From: Planctomycetota bacterium
Lineage (GTDB): Bacteria; Planctomycetota; Planctomycetia; Pirellulales; Thermoguttaceae
Direction of reading: 5' to 3'
DNA length: 37,938 nucleotides
Assembly: GCA_018897395.1 (NCBI GenBank)
Contig: JAHIKV010000168.1
Location: 1-37,938 of the forward strand
In this document: positions 14,134-21,550 of the stretch, one piece after another
How the letters are laid out: the number at the start of each line of letters is the position of its first letter
Numbering within the stretch: the stretch's first letter is position 1
Translations under genes and position numbers: made by a program
Notes under the pieces: model-generated
Databases searched by the model: none
The model's input: only the letters and a program-made list of their open reading frames with translations
Told to the model about the DNA's origin: nothing

Positions 14134-14589
14134 ATGTTAATTGCAAAAATGTTGCTCTGCGCCTCGACGCTCTTACTGGTCGATCCTGGTGCAACCGACC
14201 GGAAAATGGAACTTCCGCCGTCGGAACCGCAGGAAAAAATGGTCGACGGCGTGAAGCTGGCGGCCATCGAGGCCAATCTGGTTTCGTACACGAACCAGGA
14301 GCGGGTCCGCCACGGCTTGCCGCCGTTGAAGGTGGACGAGGAGTTGATGGAATCCGCCCGCGATCATGCCCAGTGGATGACCCGCAACCAGGCGATGGTC
14401 CACACCTCGCGCTCCGTGGCCGAGAACATCGCCATGGGCCAGCCGCACAGCAGCGACGCGGTCGGGGCGTGGATGAACTCGTCCGGGCATCGGGCGAACA
14501 TCCTCAATTCACGCCATCGCCGGATCGGCGTGGCCGCCTTCCGCACCGCAAGAGGCACGATCTACTGGTGTCAGCAGTTCCGGCGTTAG
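14134..14589 (+). CDS. CAP/SCP domain protein, probably secreted
   Basis: The 151-residue protein begins with a short hydrophobic, signal-peptide-like segment (MLIAKMLLCASTLLLV) and then a CAP (SCP/PR1-type) domain. The domain shows VSYTNQERVRHGLPPL, HTSRSVAENIAMG with the conserved His and Glu, and AWMNSSGHRANILNSRHRRIGV with the second His. The C-terminus has YWCQQF. Bacterial CAP proteins are extracytoplasmic; their molecular role is generally unknown. The ATG at 14134 is supported by AGAGGAGA just upstream, so longer frames to 14077 are unlikely. It is a single-gene unit flanked by palindromic elements. Confidence 0.88.
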   Translation: MLIAKMLLCASTLLLVDPGATDRKMELPPSEPQEKMVDGVKLAAIEANLVSYTNQERVRHGLPPLKVDEELMESARDHAQWMTRNQAMVHTSRSVAENIAMGQPHSSDAVGAWMNSSGHRANILNSRHRRIGVAAFRTARGTIYWCQQFRR

Positions 14590-14612
14590 CCGTAATCAGC
14601 GAAGACAAACGC

Positions 14613-14755
14613 CTTGTTCCCACGCTCCGCGTGGGAACACACTGCCCGGGACGCTCCGCGTCCGTGCGGCCCGAATACTTGTGGCGCTCAGGAGTTGCGC
14701 CTTGAGACGCAGAGCGTCCAACAAGTGCGTTCCCACGCAGAGCGTGGGAACGAGG
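14613..14755. repeat. Large imperfect inverted repeat, GTTCCCACGC family
   Basis: Left arm segments 14613-14641 and 14649-14662 pair with right segments 14726-14755 and 14706-14719. Each outer arm is itself a hairpin, GTTCCCACGCTCCGCGTGG type. A related single arm occurs at 21373-21424. Confidence 0.85.
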
Positions 14756-14797
14756 TAGTATGTCATAAAGGCATTGCACGGATCGGATTTGGTCGCC

Positions 14798-16480
14798 ATG
14801 ATGTGTGTGATGTCAGACGCCACGCACAACGTCGCCGGCCGGCTCTCCGCGATGGCCCGGCTGCGCCCCGACGCGGTGGCCGTGGCCGAGCCGTCGGGCC
14901 GCGATGCCCAAGGCCGGCGACGCTATCGGCAGGTTACTTTCCAACAGCTCGACCTGGACAGCCGGCGGATCGCCCAAGGACTGCGGACGATGGGCGTCGT
15001 GCCCGGCACTCGGCTGGCCCTGTTGGTCCGCCCCGGCATCGACTTCGTCTCGCTGGTCTTCGCCCTCTTCAAGTCCGGCGCGGTGGCCATCCTGATCGAC
15101 CCCGGCATGGGACGGCGGAGCCTCATCGGCTGTCTGGCCGAGGCCGAGCCGGAGGGGTTCGTCGCTATCCCCGCCGTTCATGCGGTCCGCAAAATAATTC
15201 AACGGCGGTTTCCCAAGGCGCGGCTGAACGTGACGGTCGGGCGAAGGTGGTTCTGGGGCGGAACTACGCTCGCCGCGCTGCGGAAATTGCCGTCGGGCGG
15301 AAACCAACTGACGCAAGTGGGCGGCGACGATCCGGCGGCGATCATCTTCACCACCGGCAGCACGGGGCCACCCAAGGGCGTACTCTTCTCGCACGCCAAC
15401 TTCGATTCCCAGGTCGGCCAGATTCGAGAGTTATACGACATCCGGCCGGGCGAGATCGATGTCCCCTGCTTTCCGCTCTTCGGCCTGTTCAACTGCGCGA
15501 TGGGCGTCACGGCGGTGATCCCGGATATGGACCCGTCGCGCCCGGCGCGGGTCGATCCGGCCAACATCATCGAGGCGGTCCGCGATTGGAACGCGACGCA
15601 GGCGTTCGGCTCGCCGGCGGTTTGGGATCGCGTGGGCCGGTACTGCGAGGCCCGCGGCGAAAAAATGCCCACGCTCCGCCGCGTCCTTTCGGCCGGCGCG
15701 CCGATACCCGCCGAAGTGCTCCGCCGCATGATGAACTGCATCCACCAGGAAGGCAACGTGTACACGCCTTACGGCGCGACCGAGTCGTTGCCGGTCGCCT
15801 CGATCTCGGCCGCCGAGGTGCTTGCTGAAACCGCCGAACAAACGCGCCGTGGCGCGGGCGTGTGCGTCGGACGCCGATTCCCCCGCGTTCGCTGGAAGGT
15901 GATCCGCGTCGTCGATGGGCCGATCCACTCGCTCGACGAGATCGAGGAGTTGCCCCCCGGCGAGATCGGCGAGTTGATCGTCCAAGGTCCGATGGTCACG
16001 CGGCGGTACGTCACCCGAACGGAATCGAACGCCGCGGCGAAGATCGTCGATGGGGCGGACGTTTGGCACCGGATGGGCGACAGCGGCTATCTGGACGAGC
16101 GGGGGCGGTTCTGGTTTTGCGGCCGGGTGGCGCACCGCGTATTGACCGCCGACGGCCCGATGTATCCGGTCCGCTGCGAGGCGATTTTCAATCAACACCC
16201 GAAAATCCGCCGCAGCGCGTTGGTCGGCGTCGGTCCGGCGGGCCGGCAGCGCCCGGTGATCGTCCTGGAACCGCACGCCGAACACGCGCCGAAGGGAAAA
16301 GAGGAACGAGAGGCGTTGTTGGAGGAAATCCGCCGGCTCGGCGCGGCCAACCCGTTGACCGACCGGATCGCCGACTTTCTGCCGCACCCCGCATTCCCGG
16401 TGGACATCCGCCACAACGCGAAAATCTTCCGCGAGAAGTTGGCCGTTTGGGCGGAAAAGCGGTTGGGAGTGGGATTGTAG
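14798..16480 (+). CDS. oleC: OleC-like AMP-dependent synthetase (fatty-acid-type ligase)
   Basis: The 560-residue protein belongs to the ANL superfamily of adenylating enzymes. It has the P-loop FTTGSTGPPKG (near residue 185), the YTPYGATES motif, GDSGYLDERGRFWFCGR, and an N-terminal ILIDPGMGRRSL plus VTVGRRWFWGGTTL. The last two are wording I associate with OleC, the olefin beta-lactone synthetase of the OleABCD long-chain hydrocarbon pathway. OleC uses ATP on a beta-hydroxy acid to form a beta-lactone. No oleA, oleB or oleD is visible nearby, so the substrate here is open. A general acyl ligase is the alternative. Starts at 14801 and 14810 are also possible. Confidence 0.8.
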   Translation: MMCVMSDATHNVAGRLSAMARLRPDAVAVAEPSGRDAQGRRRYRQVTFQQLDLDSRRIAQGLRTMGVVPGTRLALLVRPGIDFVSLVFALFKSGAVAILIDPGMGRRSLIGCLAEAEPEGFVAIPAVHAVRKIIQRRFPKARLNVTVGRRWFWGGTTLAALRKLPSGGNQLTQVGGDDPAAIIFTTGSTGPPKGVLFSHANFDSQVGQIRELYDIRPGEIDVPCFPLFGLFNCAMGVTAVIPDMDPSRPARVDPANIIEAVRDWNATQAFGSPAVWDRVGRYCEARGEKMPTLRRVLSAGAPIPAEVLRRMMNCIHQEGNVYTPYGATESLPVASISAAEVLAETAEQTRRGAGVCVGRRFPRVRWKVIRVVDGPIHSLDEIEELPPGEIGELIVQGPMVTRRYVTRTESNAAAKIVDGADVWHRMGDSGYLDERGRFWFCGRVAHRVLTADGPMYPVRCEAIFNQHPKIRRSALVGVGPAGRQRPVIVLEPHAEHAPKGKEEREALLEEIRRLGAANPLTDRIADFLPHPAFPVDIRHNAKIFREKLAVWAEKRLGVGL

Positions 16481-16498
16481 GACAGGTTGACATCCGTA

Positions 16499-16578
16499 TT
16501 TAGCCCCGGGTGAATACACCCGGGGCAAGCGGTTTTTCGCGGTCAACCCGCCCCGCCGTGTATTCACGGCGGGCTAAA
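16499..16578. repeat. 80-bp double-palindrome element, copy B
   Basis: This is the same element as copy A (5531-5610) in opposite orientation, with identical TTTAGCCC/GGGCTAAA-type ends. The flank just after it (16584-16603) nevertheless resembles the flank after copy A in the same direction: GATTTCAAATCACGTTC versus GATTTCAAAACACGTTC. Confidence 0.92.
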
Positions 16579-16629
16579 TGAATGATTTCAAATCACGTTC
16601 CTACGTGCTTGGAGTGGTATACTGATAGT

Positions 16630-17949
16630 ATGGTTGCCGAGTGGTACTGTGAAATCGCGGGACGCGAAGTCGGTCCGCTGTCGCCGCAACAACTCAAGGC
16701 GATGGCCGAGAAGGGGCGGATTCTGCCCAACGACGGCGTGCGCCGCGGCGCGCAAGGCGAGTGGATTCTTGCCGGACGGATAAACGGGTTGCTTCCGAGG
16801 TCCGTTTCGCCCCCGCCGGTCGCCGCCGGTTCGTCTGATCCAATAGACGAGCAACCGCGGAACGGTCCGCAACCTCCGCCCGCGCCTCCGCCGGTTGTAC
16901 GGCCAAAGGCGGCGGAGGTTCCCGACGTAGGCTCGATCCGCATCGTCGCCGATCCGCCCCAGACCAATCGCGACACCGTGCTGCCGCGCGTGAAACGTCA
17001 GCGGGACCAACAGGCCAAGATGGTCGGCGTCTTGCTGGGAAGCATTCTCATCCTGGCCGCGGCCGCCATTTACATGTCGATCGGAGGAGACGGCGGGAAA
17101 CACGGCCTCGGCAAACTGGCCGATCGAGCGGTCCCAACGGCCCCAAAAGACCCGCGAAAACGAGGCCCCAAAAAGCCGGTTTATCAAAGCCCGGAAACGC
17201 TGGAGAAACTGGAAGGCGTCATTTCGTTCGACGAACCCGTCGAAAAGAAACGGAAGAGCATCGCCGAGATTCTCGGCATGGAGGCCGAAAAGTCGAACGA
17301 CCGGCCGGAAGAGCAAGACGCCGAAAGGCCGATCGAAAACCGGGCCGATGCGCCGATCAAGAAGCAGACCGAATCGCCGGCCGAAGAACCGGACGTTAAA
17401 CCCAATAATAAAAATCCCTTGCTAGATCATGAATGGATCGACGCGTCCACCTCGGCGGCCGTCGTCGGATTCATCTCCGTGCGGATCGTTTCGGCCGAGG
17501 TCGTCCCATCGCTCGACGGAGCGGCCGGTTCTTCGCCGCGAACGATAATCACGGTGGAACTGCGAAACGGGGGCGCGCGGGACGTCGATTTCAAGGGCTG
17601 GACGCGCGGCGGGGTCGCCCGCGGCGCGAAGCTGTTCGACGACGCCGGGAACGTTTATCGTCCGAAGGCCCTCGGCCGCGCGCCGTTGCCCGGCCGTGGT
17701 CCTCCGATGTCGATCGCCGCGGGCCGCGCAGCTCGGGAAGTGCTGGCTTTCGAGTCTCCGCCGGACGAGGCCGAATATGTGCTGATCGAGTTGCCGGCCG
17801 CCGCCTTCGGCATGGACGCAATAGTGCGGCTGAAGATACCGGCGGAGATGATTTCCGAGCAGCCGCCGGAAGAGCAGCCCCGCCGGCCGCAACCCGGCAC
17901 GCCGGAGTTCGATTTCGGCCTGCCAGAGGTGGACGAGACGATTCAGTAG
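16630..17949 (+). CDS. GYF_2-domain single-pass membrane protein
   Basis: The 439-residue protein opens with a GYF_2-like domain (WYCEIAGREVGPLSPQQLKAM, about 5-25, through WILAGRINGL at 45-54). A Pro-rich linker follows (60-92), then one membrane helix at about 131-150, an acidic and Lys-rich low-complexity region (about 160-260), and a C-terminal beta-rich domain of about 150 residues that I do not recognise. GYF_2 domains are common at the N-termini of planctomycete membrane proteins and are thought to mediate protein contacts. The extracytoplasmic part could bind a ligand or a protein. ATG 16630 was chosen because longer frames run into the repeat at 16499-16578. Confidence 0.7.
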   Translation: MVAEWYCEIAGREVGPLSPQQLKAMAEKGRILPNDGVRRGAQGEWILAGRINGLLPRSVSPPPVAAGSSDPIDEQPRNGPQPPPAPPPVVRPKAAEVPDVGSIRIVADPPQTNRDTVLPRVKRQRDQQAKMVGVLLGSILILAAAAIYMSIGGDGGKHGLGKLADRAVPTAPKDPRKRGPKKPVYQSPETLEKLEGVISFDEPVEKKRKSIAEILGMEAEKSNDRPEEQDAERPIENRADAPIKKQTESPAEEPDVKPNNKNPLLDHEWIDASTSAAVVGFISVRIVSAEVVPSLDGAAGSSPRTIITVELRNGGARDVDFKGWTRGGVARGAKLFDDAGNVYRPKALGRAPLPGRGPPMSIAAGRAAREVLAFESPPDEAEYVLIELPAAAFGMDAIVRLKIPAEMISEQPPEEQPRRPQPGTPEFDFGLPEVDETIQ

Positions 17950-18009
17950 CCGAGCGAGACTCCGTGCTTGTCAGTCGGCGCGGGCCTGCCGTCCGCTCTC
18001 TCCGGCCGT

Positions 18010-18516
18010 TCAGCCCCGCGTAACCGGCAGTCCCGAAACATCCTCCAGGACGTCCAGGTTGTGGCGGAAGTTGGCCTCGCCGTTTCCCTGCCAGGCCAGC
18101 ACTCGCCGGCCCGACGCGGTCCGCAGCCAGAGTTTGTAGTCGCCGCCTGCCCAGGGAATCAGCCAGTCCAGAAGCCAGACCATCAACACGTTCCAGACCC
18201 CGATAAACAGCGACAGGGTACACCCGCTCGCCAACCCGAACCGCTGCTCCAAGTCGGTCTCGATCTGGACGACGTCCGCCAGCGGCGTGCGACGGACGGA
18301 GACGGGCACGAAAACCACGAACCACTCTTTCACGAAAAACCGTGCGTTGATTCGCGGGCGTGGAAAGGCGCCCAAGACGGCAACCATAGACAGGCAGAAA
18401 AAGAGCCTAGCGGGCCACGGAGACGTGCTGATCAAGGCCATGAACAACAACAGCACCAGAATCACGATTCTGAGCCATATCTTCGGTTGTGGAACGAGAT
18501 GCGTGCAGTCGTCCAT
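18010..18516 (-). CDS. Membrane protein with three hydrophobic segments, unknown
   Basis: I do not recognise a family. The 168-residue product has two adjacent hydrophobic segments near the N-terminus (WLRIVILVLLLFMALIS and ARLFFCLSMVAVLGAF), a soluble stretch with VRRTPLADVVQIET, a third hydrophobic segment (LFIGVWNVLMVWLLDWLI) and a short C-terminal domain. The ATG at 18516 has GGAGAGGA upstream, a good Shine-Dalgarno match. The layout resembles DUF-type membrane proteins whose soluble parts form a PH-like fold, but I cannot support that assignment. It is the last gene of a minus-strand run that includes the DUF2283 pair. Confidence 0.55.
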   Translation of the reverse strand: MDDCTHLVPQPKIWLRIVILVLLLFMALISTSPWPARLFFCLSMVAVLGAFPRPRINARFFVKEWFVVFVPVSVRRTPLADVVQIETDLEQRFGLASGCTLSLFIGVWNVLMVWLLDWLIPWAGGDYKLWLRTASGRRVLAWQGNGEANFRHNLDVLEDVSGLPVTRG

Positions 18517-18547
18517 GGAAATCCTCTCCAAAACGTCCCCCGGCGCC

Positions 18548-18580
18548 GGGTGCCACTGCACACTTGTCCAGCAGTGTTCG
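18548..18580. repeat. Single arm of the GGGTGCCACTGC repeat family
   Basis: This 33-bp stretch (GGGTGCCACTGC, then TTGTCCAGCAGTGTT) closely matches the inner arms of the repeat at 29393-29520. It lies between the membrane protein and DUF2283 genes. Confidence 0.75.
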
Positions 18581-18587
18581 CTCCCGC

Positions 18588-18827
18588 TTAAACTCGTGCA
18601 GCCAAGTGTAACTCGGCGGTCACCGGCAACTCGAGAACATCCTTCCGCAGCAGACGGGTGGAAAAGAACAACACCTCCAAGTTTTCTACCTCGCCGGTGT
18701 TCGGGTTCAAGCGGGCAATGACCTCGTCGCCAAGCTCTTCGGATTCCTGCTCCGCGTAAGGCTCGCGATTGCCGATGTATAGAATGTCCGCGTCGCGGTC
18801 GTACTGGAAAGTCAGCTTTTCCGCCAT
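18588..18827 (-). CDS. DUF2283-type small protein (putative antitoxin)
   Basis: The 79-residue protein matches the DUF2283 pattern: LTFQYDRDADILYIGN near the start, then an acidic stretch and GDEVIARLNPNTGEVENLEVL. DUF2283 proteins frequently sit beside small nuclease-like proteins and are regarded as candidate antitoxins; function is not established. ATG 18827 is preceded by AAGGAG. The gene overlaps the upstream nuclease-like gene by 16 bp, so the two are cotranslated. Confidence 0.8.
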   Translation of the reverse strand: MAEKLTFQYDRDADILYIGNREPYAEQESEELGDEVIARLNPNTGEVENLEVLFFSTRLLRKDVLELPVTAELHLAARV

Positions 18828-19171
18828 TCGATTTCTCCTTCTTTCAACTTCCGCGCCAAGTAAGACGTAATGATCCACGGTTGCGTTTTCCGTCCCGGAT
18901 CGCTGACGACAACCACCACCACGTGCTTGCTGCCCCGGAGATCGGCATACCATTTGCTGAAAAGCTTGGCGTTGCCCACGCGGACGCTCCGGCGAATCTG
19001 ATCCGGATCGCCAACCGTCTCTATAATACGCTCGTGGTGGTCGGGAAGCAAATCCGGATGGTGATTGCGGATATGCCGCTCGCGCTCATCGCTCAATTCC
19101 ACGTCAGCGCCCAAGTAAGGACATGGCAAGAAGGCCCTTCCGTCGTCTCCCGCACCAAGATTGAAAAGCAT
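18812..19171 (-). CDS. Small RelE/PBECR-like nuclease-fold protein (putative toxin)
   Basis: The 119-residue protein has LSDERERHIRNHHPDLLPDHHERIIETVGDPDQIRRS, followed by KLFSKWY, a strand HVVVVVVSD and QPWIITSYLARKLKEG. A His-x3-His-Pro motif followed by a helix and a central beta sheet ending in IIT-x-Y is what I expect of the PBECR/DUF4258-type, RelE-like nuclease folds. I am not certain of the exact family. Its overlap with a DUF2283 gene fits a toxin-antitoxin pair. The start codon lies directly beside a palindrome (19172-19198), which may act as operator or simply be a repeat. Confidence 0.6.
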   Translation of the reverse strand: MLFNLGAGDDGRAFLPCPYLGADVELSDERERHIRNHHPDLLPDHHERIIETVGDPDQIRRSVRVGNAKLFSKWYADLRGSKHVVVVVVSDPGRKTQPWIITSYLARKLKEGEIEWRKS

Positions 19172-19198
19172 CGTAGGTTATGCTTCAGCATAACTACG
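19172..19198. repeat. Palindrome directly before the nuclease-like gene
   Basis: CGTAGGTTATGCT (19172-19184) pairs with AGCATAACTACG (19187-19198), with one unpaired base. It ends exactly at the start codon on the minus strand. It could be a repeat copy or an autoregulatory operator. Confidence 0.7.
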
Positions 19199-19268
19199 GA
19201 GCATCCCACCGCCCTCACCCCTGCCCCTCACCCTAAGGGAGAGGGGAGAGGTGATAAGGCCAAATCGA

Positions 19269-21227
19269 CTATTCTTCTTCCGCCCTGAGCCGGGCCAGGA
19301 CGCTGTAGTCCTCGAGCGTCGAGGTGTCGCCGACGGTCTCGCGGCCCGCCGCGATGTCGCGGAGCAAGCGGCGCATGATCTTGCCGCTGCGGGTCTTAGG
19401 CAACGAAGCGGTGAAGTGGATGTCGTCCGGCACGGCCAACGCGCCGATCTCCTTGCGGACGTGCCCCTTCAACTCCTTCCGCAAATCTTCGGACGGCTCG
19501 AACCCGCCTCCCAAGGTGACGAAGACCGAAACGGCCTCGCCCTTCAACTCGTGCGGTCTGCCGACCGCCGCGGCCTCGGCCACCGCGTCGTGGCTCACAA
19601 GCGCGCTCTCGATCTCGATCGTGCTCAGCCGGTGGCCGGATACGTTCAACACGTCGTCGATCCGGCCCATGATCCAGTAGTAGCCGTCCTCGTCGCAACG
19701 TGCGTTGTCGCCGCAGAGGTACTTGCCGGGCACGTCGGTCCAATACTGGATTTTGTACCGTTCGTCGTCGCCCCAGATGCCGCGGAGCATACCCGGCCAA
19801 GGCTTGGCGATCGTCAGCCATCCGCCCGCGCCGACCGGAACCGGCTTGCGGTCCTCGCCGACGATCTCGGGAATGATGCCGGGCAGGGGCTTGGTGCAAC
19901 TGCCGGGCTTGGTCGCAATGGCGCCGGGCAGCGGGGTCATCATGATCCCGCCCGTCTCCGTCTGCCACCAGGTATCGACGATCGGGCAACGCTCGCCGCC
20001 GATCACGCGGTGATACCACATCCAGGCCTCGGGGTTGATCCCTTCGCCCACGGTGCCCAACAGACGCAGGCTGCCGAGGTCGTGCTTCGTGATCCACTCG
20101 TCGCCCCACTTGATGAAAGTGCGGATCGCCGTCGGGGCGGTGTAGAAGATGTTGATCTTGTACTTTTCGATCAACTGCCACCATCGGTCCTGCTGCGGGG
20201 TGTCGGGCGCGCCTTCAAACATGAAGCCCGTCACGCCGGCCGTCAGCGGCCCGTAGACGATGTACGTGTGGCCGGTGATCCAGCCGATGTCGGCCGTGCA
20301 CCAGTAGACGTCCTCGTCGCGGACGTCGAACACCCACTCGGTCGTCTTCTTCGCGAAGAGGTTGTAGCCGGCGGTGGTGTGCTTGATCCCCTTCGGCTTG
20401 CCGGTCGAGCCGCTGGTGTAGAGGATGAACAGCGGCGCTTCGCTGTCCATCGGCTCGGCGGGGCAATCGTCCGATGCGTCGGCCATCAGGTCTTGCCACC
20501 AGAAGTCGCGCCCGTCTCTCATCGTCACGTCGCAGCCGGTCCGCTTGTAGACCACGCACTGCTCGACCGTCGTCGATTTTTCCAGCGCCGCGTCGACGTT
20601 CGCCTTCAGCGGAATTTGCTTGCCGCGCCGCCAGCCGGCGTCGGCCGTGATGACCATCTTCGCCTTGGCGTCGTTGTTCCGGTCGGCGATTGCCTCGGCC
20701 GCGAACCCGCCGAACACCACGGAGTGGACCGCGCCGACCCGGGCGCAGGCCAGCATGGCGATGGCCAGCTCGGGCACCATCGGCATGTAGAGCGTTATCA
20801 CGTCGCCCTTCTTGATGCCCAGCTTCTTCAGCACGTTGGCGAACTTGCAGACCTCTTTGTGCAACTCGGCAAAGGTGAACTTCCGCACGTCGCCCGGCTC
20901 GCCTTCCCAGATGATCGCGGTCTTGTTTTCGCGGGGGGTACCCAGATGGGCGTCGAGGCAGTTGTAGGAGACGTTCGTCTGGCCGCCCACGAACCACTTG
21001 GCGAACGGCTCGTTCCACTCCAGGACCTTATCGTAGGGCTTGAACCAGTGGAGTTCGTGGCCCATATTGCCCCAGAAACCCTCGATGTCGCCAGCGGCTT
21101 CATTCCAGAGCTTCTCGTATTGCTCAATCGAACTGATGCGGGCTTTTTCCGCGAACTCCTTCGGCGGCGGGAACAACCGCGCCTCTTTCATCACGTTTAC
21201 GATCTGCCCGGTTTTGTCCTCTGCCAT
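19269..21227 (-). CDS. acs: Acetyl-CoA synthetase
   Basis: Acs converts acetate, ATP and CoA to acetyl-CoA via acetyl-AMP in the cytoplasm, allowing growth on low acetate. The 652-residue protein is full length. It has FWGNMGHELHWFKPYDKVLEW-type N-terminal sequence, the P-loop YTSGSTGKPKG (270-280), VDTWWQTETGG in the acetate pocket region, and the C-terminal PKTRSGKIMRR with Lys616. Lys616 is the residue that is catalytic and, in related enzymes, inactivated by acetylation. ATG 21227 was chosen because GGAGG precedes it; the frame runs open to 21293 without support. It is a single-gene unit. Confidence 0.95.
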   Translation of the reverse strand: MAEDKTGQIVNVMKEARLFPPPKEFAEKARISSIEQYEKLWNEAAGDIEGFWGNMGHELHWFKPYDKVLEWNEPFAKWFVGGQTNVSYNCLDAHLGTPRENKTAIIWEGEPGDVRKFTFAELHKEVCKFANVLKKLGIKKGDVITLYMPMVPELAIAMLACARVGAVHSVVFGGFAAEAIADRNNDAKAKMVITADAGWRRGKQIPLKANVDAALEKSTTVEQCVVYKRTGCDVTMRDGRDFWWQDLMADASDDCPAEPMDSEAPLFILYTSGSTGKPKGIKHTTAGYNLFAKKTTEWVFDVRDEDVYWCTADIGWITGHTYIVYGPLTAGVTGFMFEGAPDTPQQDRWWQLIEKYKINIFYTAPTAIRTFIKWGDEWITKHDLGSLRLLGTVGEGINPEAWMWYHRVIGGERCPIVDTWWQTETGGIMMTPLPGAIATKPGSCTKPLPGIIPEIVGEDRKPVPVGAGGWLTIAKPWPGMLRGIWGDDERYKIQYWTDVPGKYLCGDNARCDEDGYYWIMGRIDDVLNVSGHRLSTIEIESALVSHDAVAEAAAVGRPHELKGEAVSVFVTLGGGFEPSEDLRKELKGHVRKEIGALAVPDDIHFTASLPKTRSGKIMRRLLRDIAAGRETVGDTSTLEDYSVLARLRAEEE

Positions 21228-21550
21228 CTGTAGCGTCCTCCAAGCGAAAAAAGGGTGAAGTGCAACGGCCGAGTGGTGGAACCCAGCCCGCAACCATACG
21301 AAGTGATAGAACCTCGTATTTTACCAGCCCCGGGTAGGAAGTCAACCTGCCCCAAGTCTTTGGAGCGACCCCCTTGTTCCCATGCTCCGCATGGGAACAC
21401 CCTGCCCGGACGCTCACGCGTCCGCCCCGGCTTTGGAGTGCGGCGGCTTTTTGGAGTGCGGCGGCTTGCCGCCGCTTTTTTAGCGGAGCCGAAGAACCAC
21501 CTTGTTGGGGTGGCAGTTGTACTGCCACAACGCTGATTTTGAGTTGATTC
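21228..21550. other. Intergenic region with repeat remnants
   Basis: No gene is seen. It contains the acs leader, a GTTCCCATGC-type repeat arm (21373-21424) and a GGAGTGCGGCGGCTT tandem/hairpin (21433-21481). The last has a stem and T-run pointing along the plus strand, where no gene ends, so I treat it as a repeat rather than a terminator. Confidence 0.6.
21373..21424. repeat. GTTCCCATGC-family repeat arm
   Basis: CTTGTTCCCATGCTCCGCA followed by TGGGAACAC and GACGCTCACGCGTCC matches the left arm of the large repeat at 14613-14755, with compensating changes that keep the small hairpin paired. Confidence 0.8.

Noticed and set aside
15431..16567. Long minus-strand open frame opposite the OleC-like gene
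   Set aside because: It is the shadow of the adenylating enzyme; the same reasoning applies to plus-strand frames opposite pstA, pstC, the MmeI-like gene and treY.
19251..21233. Very long plus-strand open frame opposite acs (660 codons)
   Set aside because: It is the mirror of a clearly functional acetyl-CoA synthetase gene. High GC with strong third-position bias leaves antisense frames open; the translation has no family motif and is full of Arg, His, Asp and Gly.
21433..21481. Rho-independent terminator (GCGGCGGC stem with T-run) on the plus strand
   Set aside because: No plus-strand gene ends upstream of it; both neighbours are on the minus strand. The GGAGTGCGGCGGC unit is duplicated, so it is better read as a repeat.
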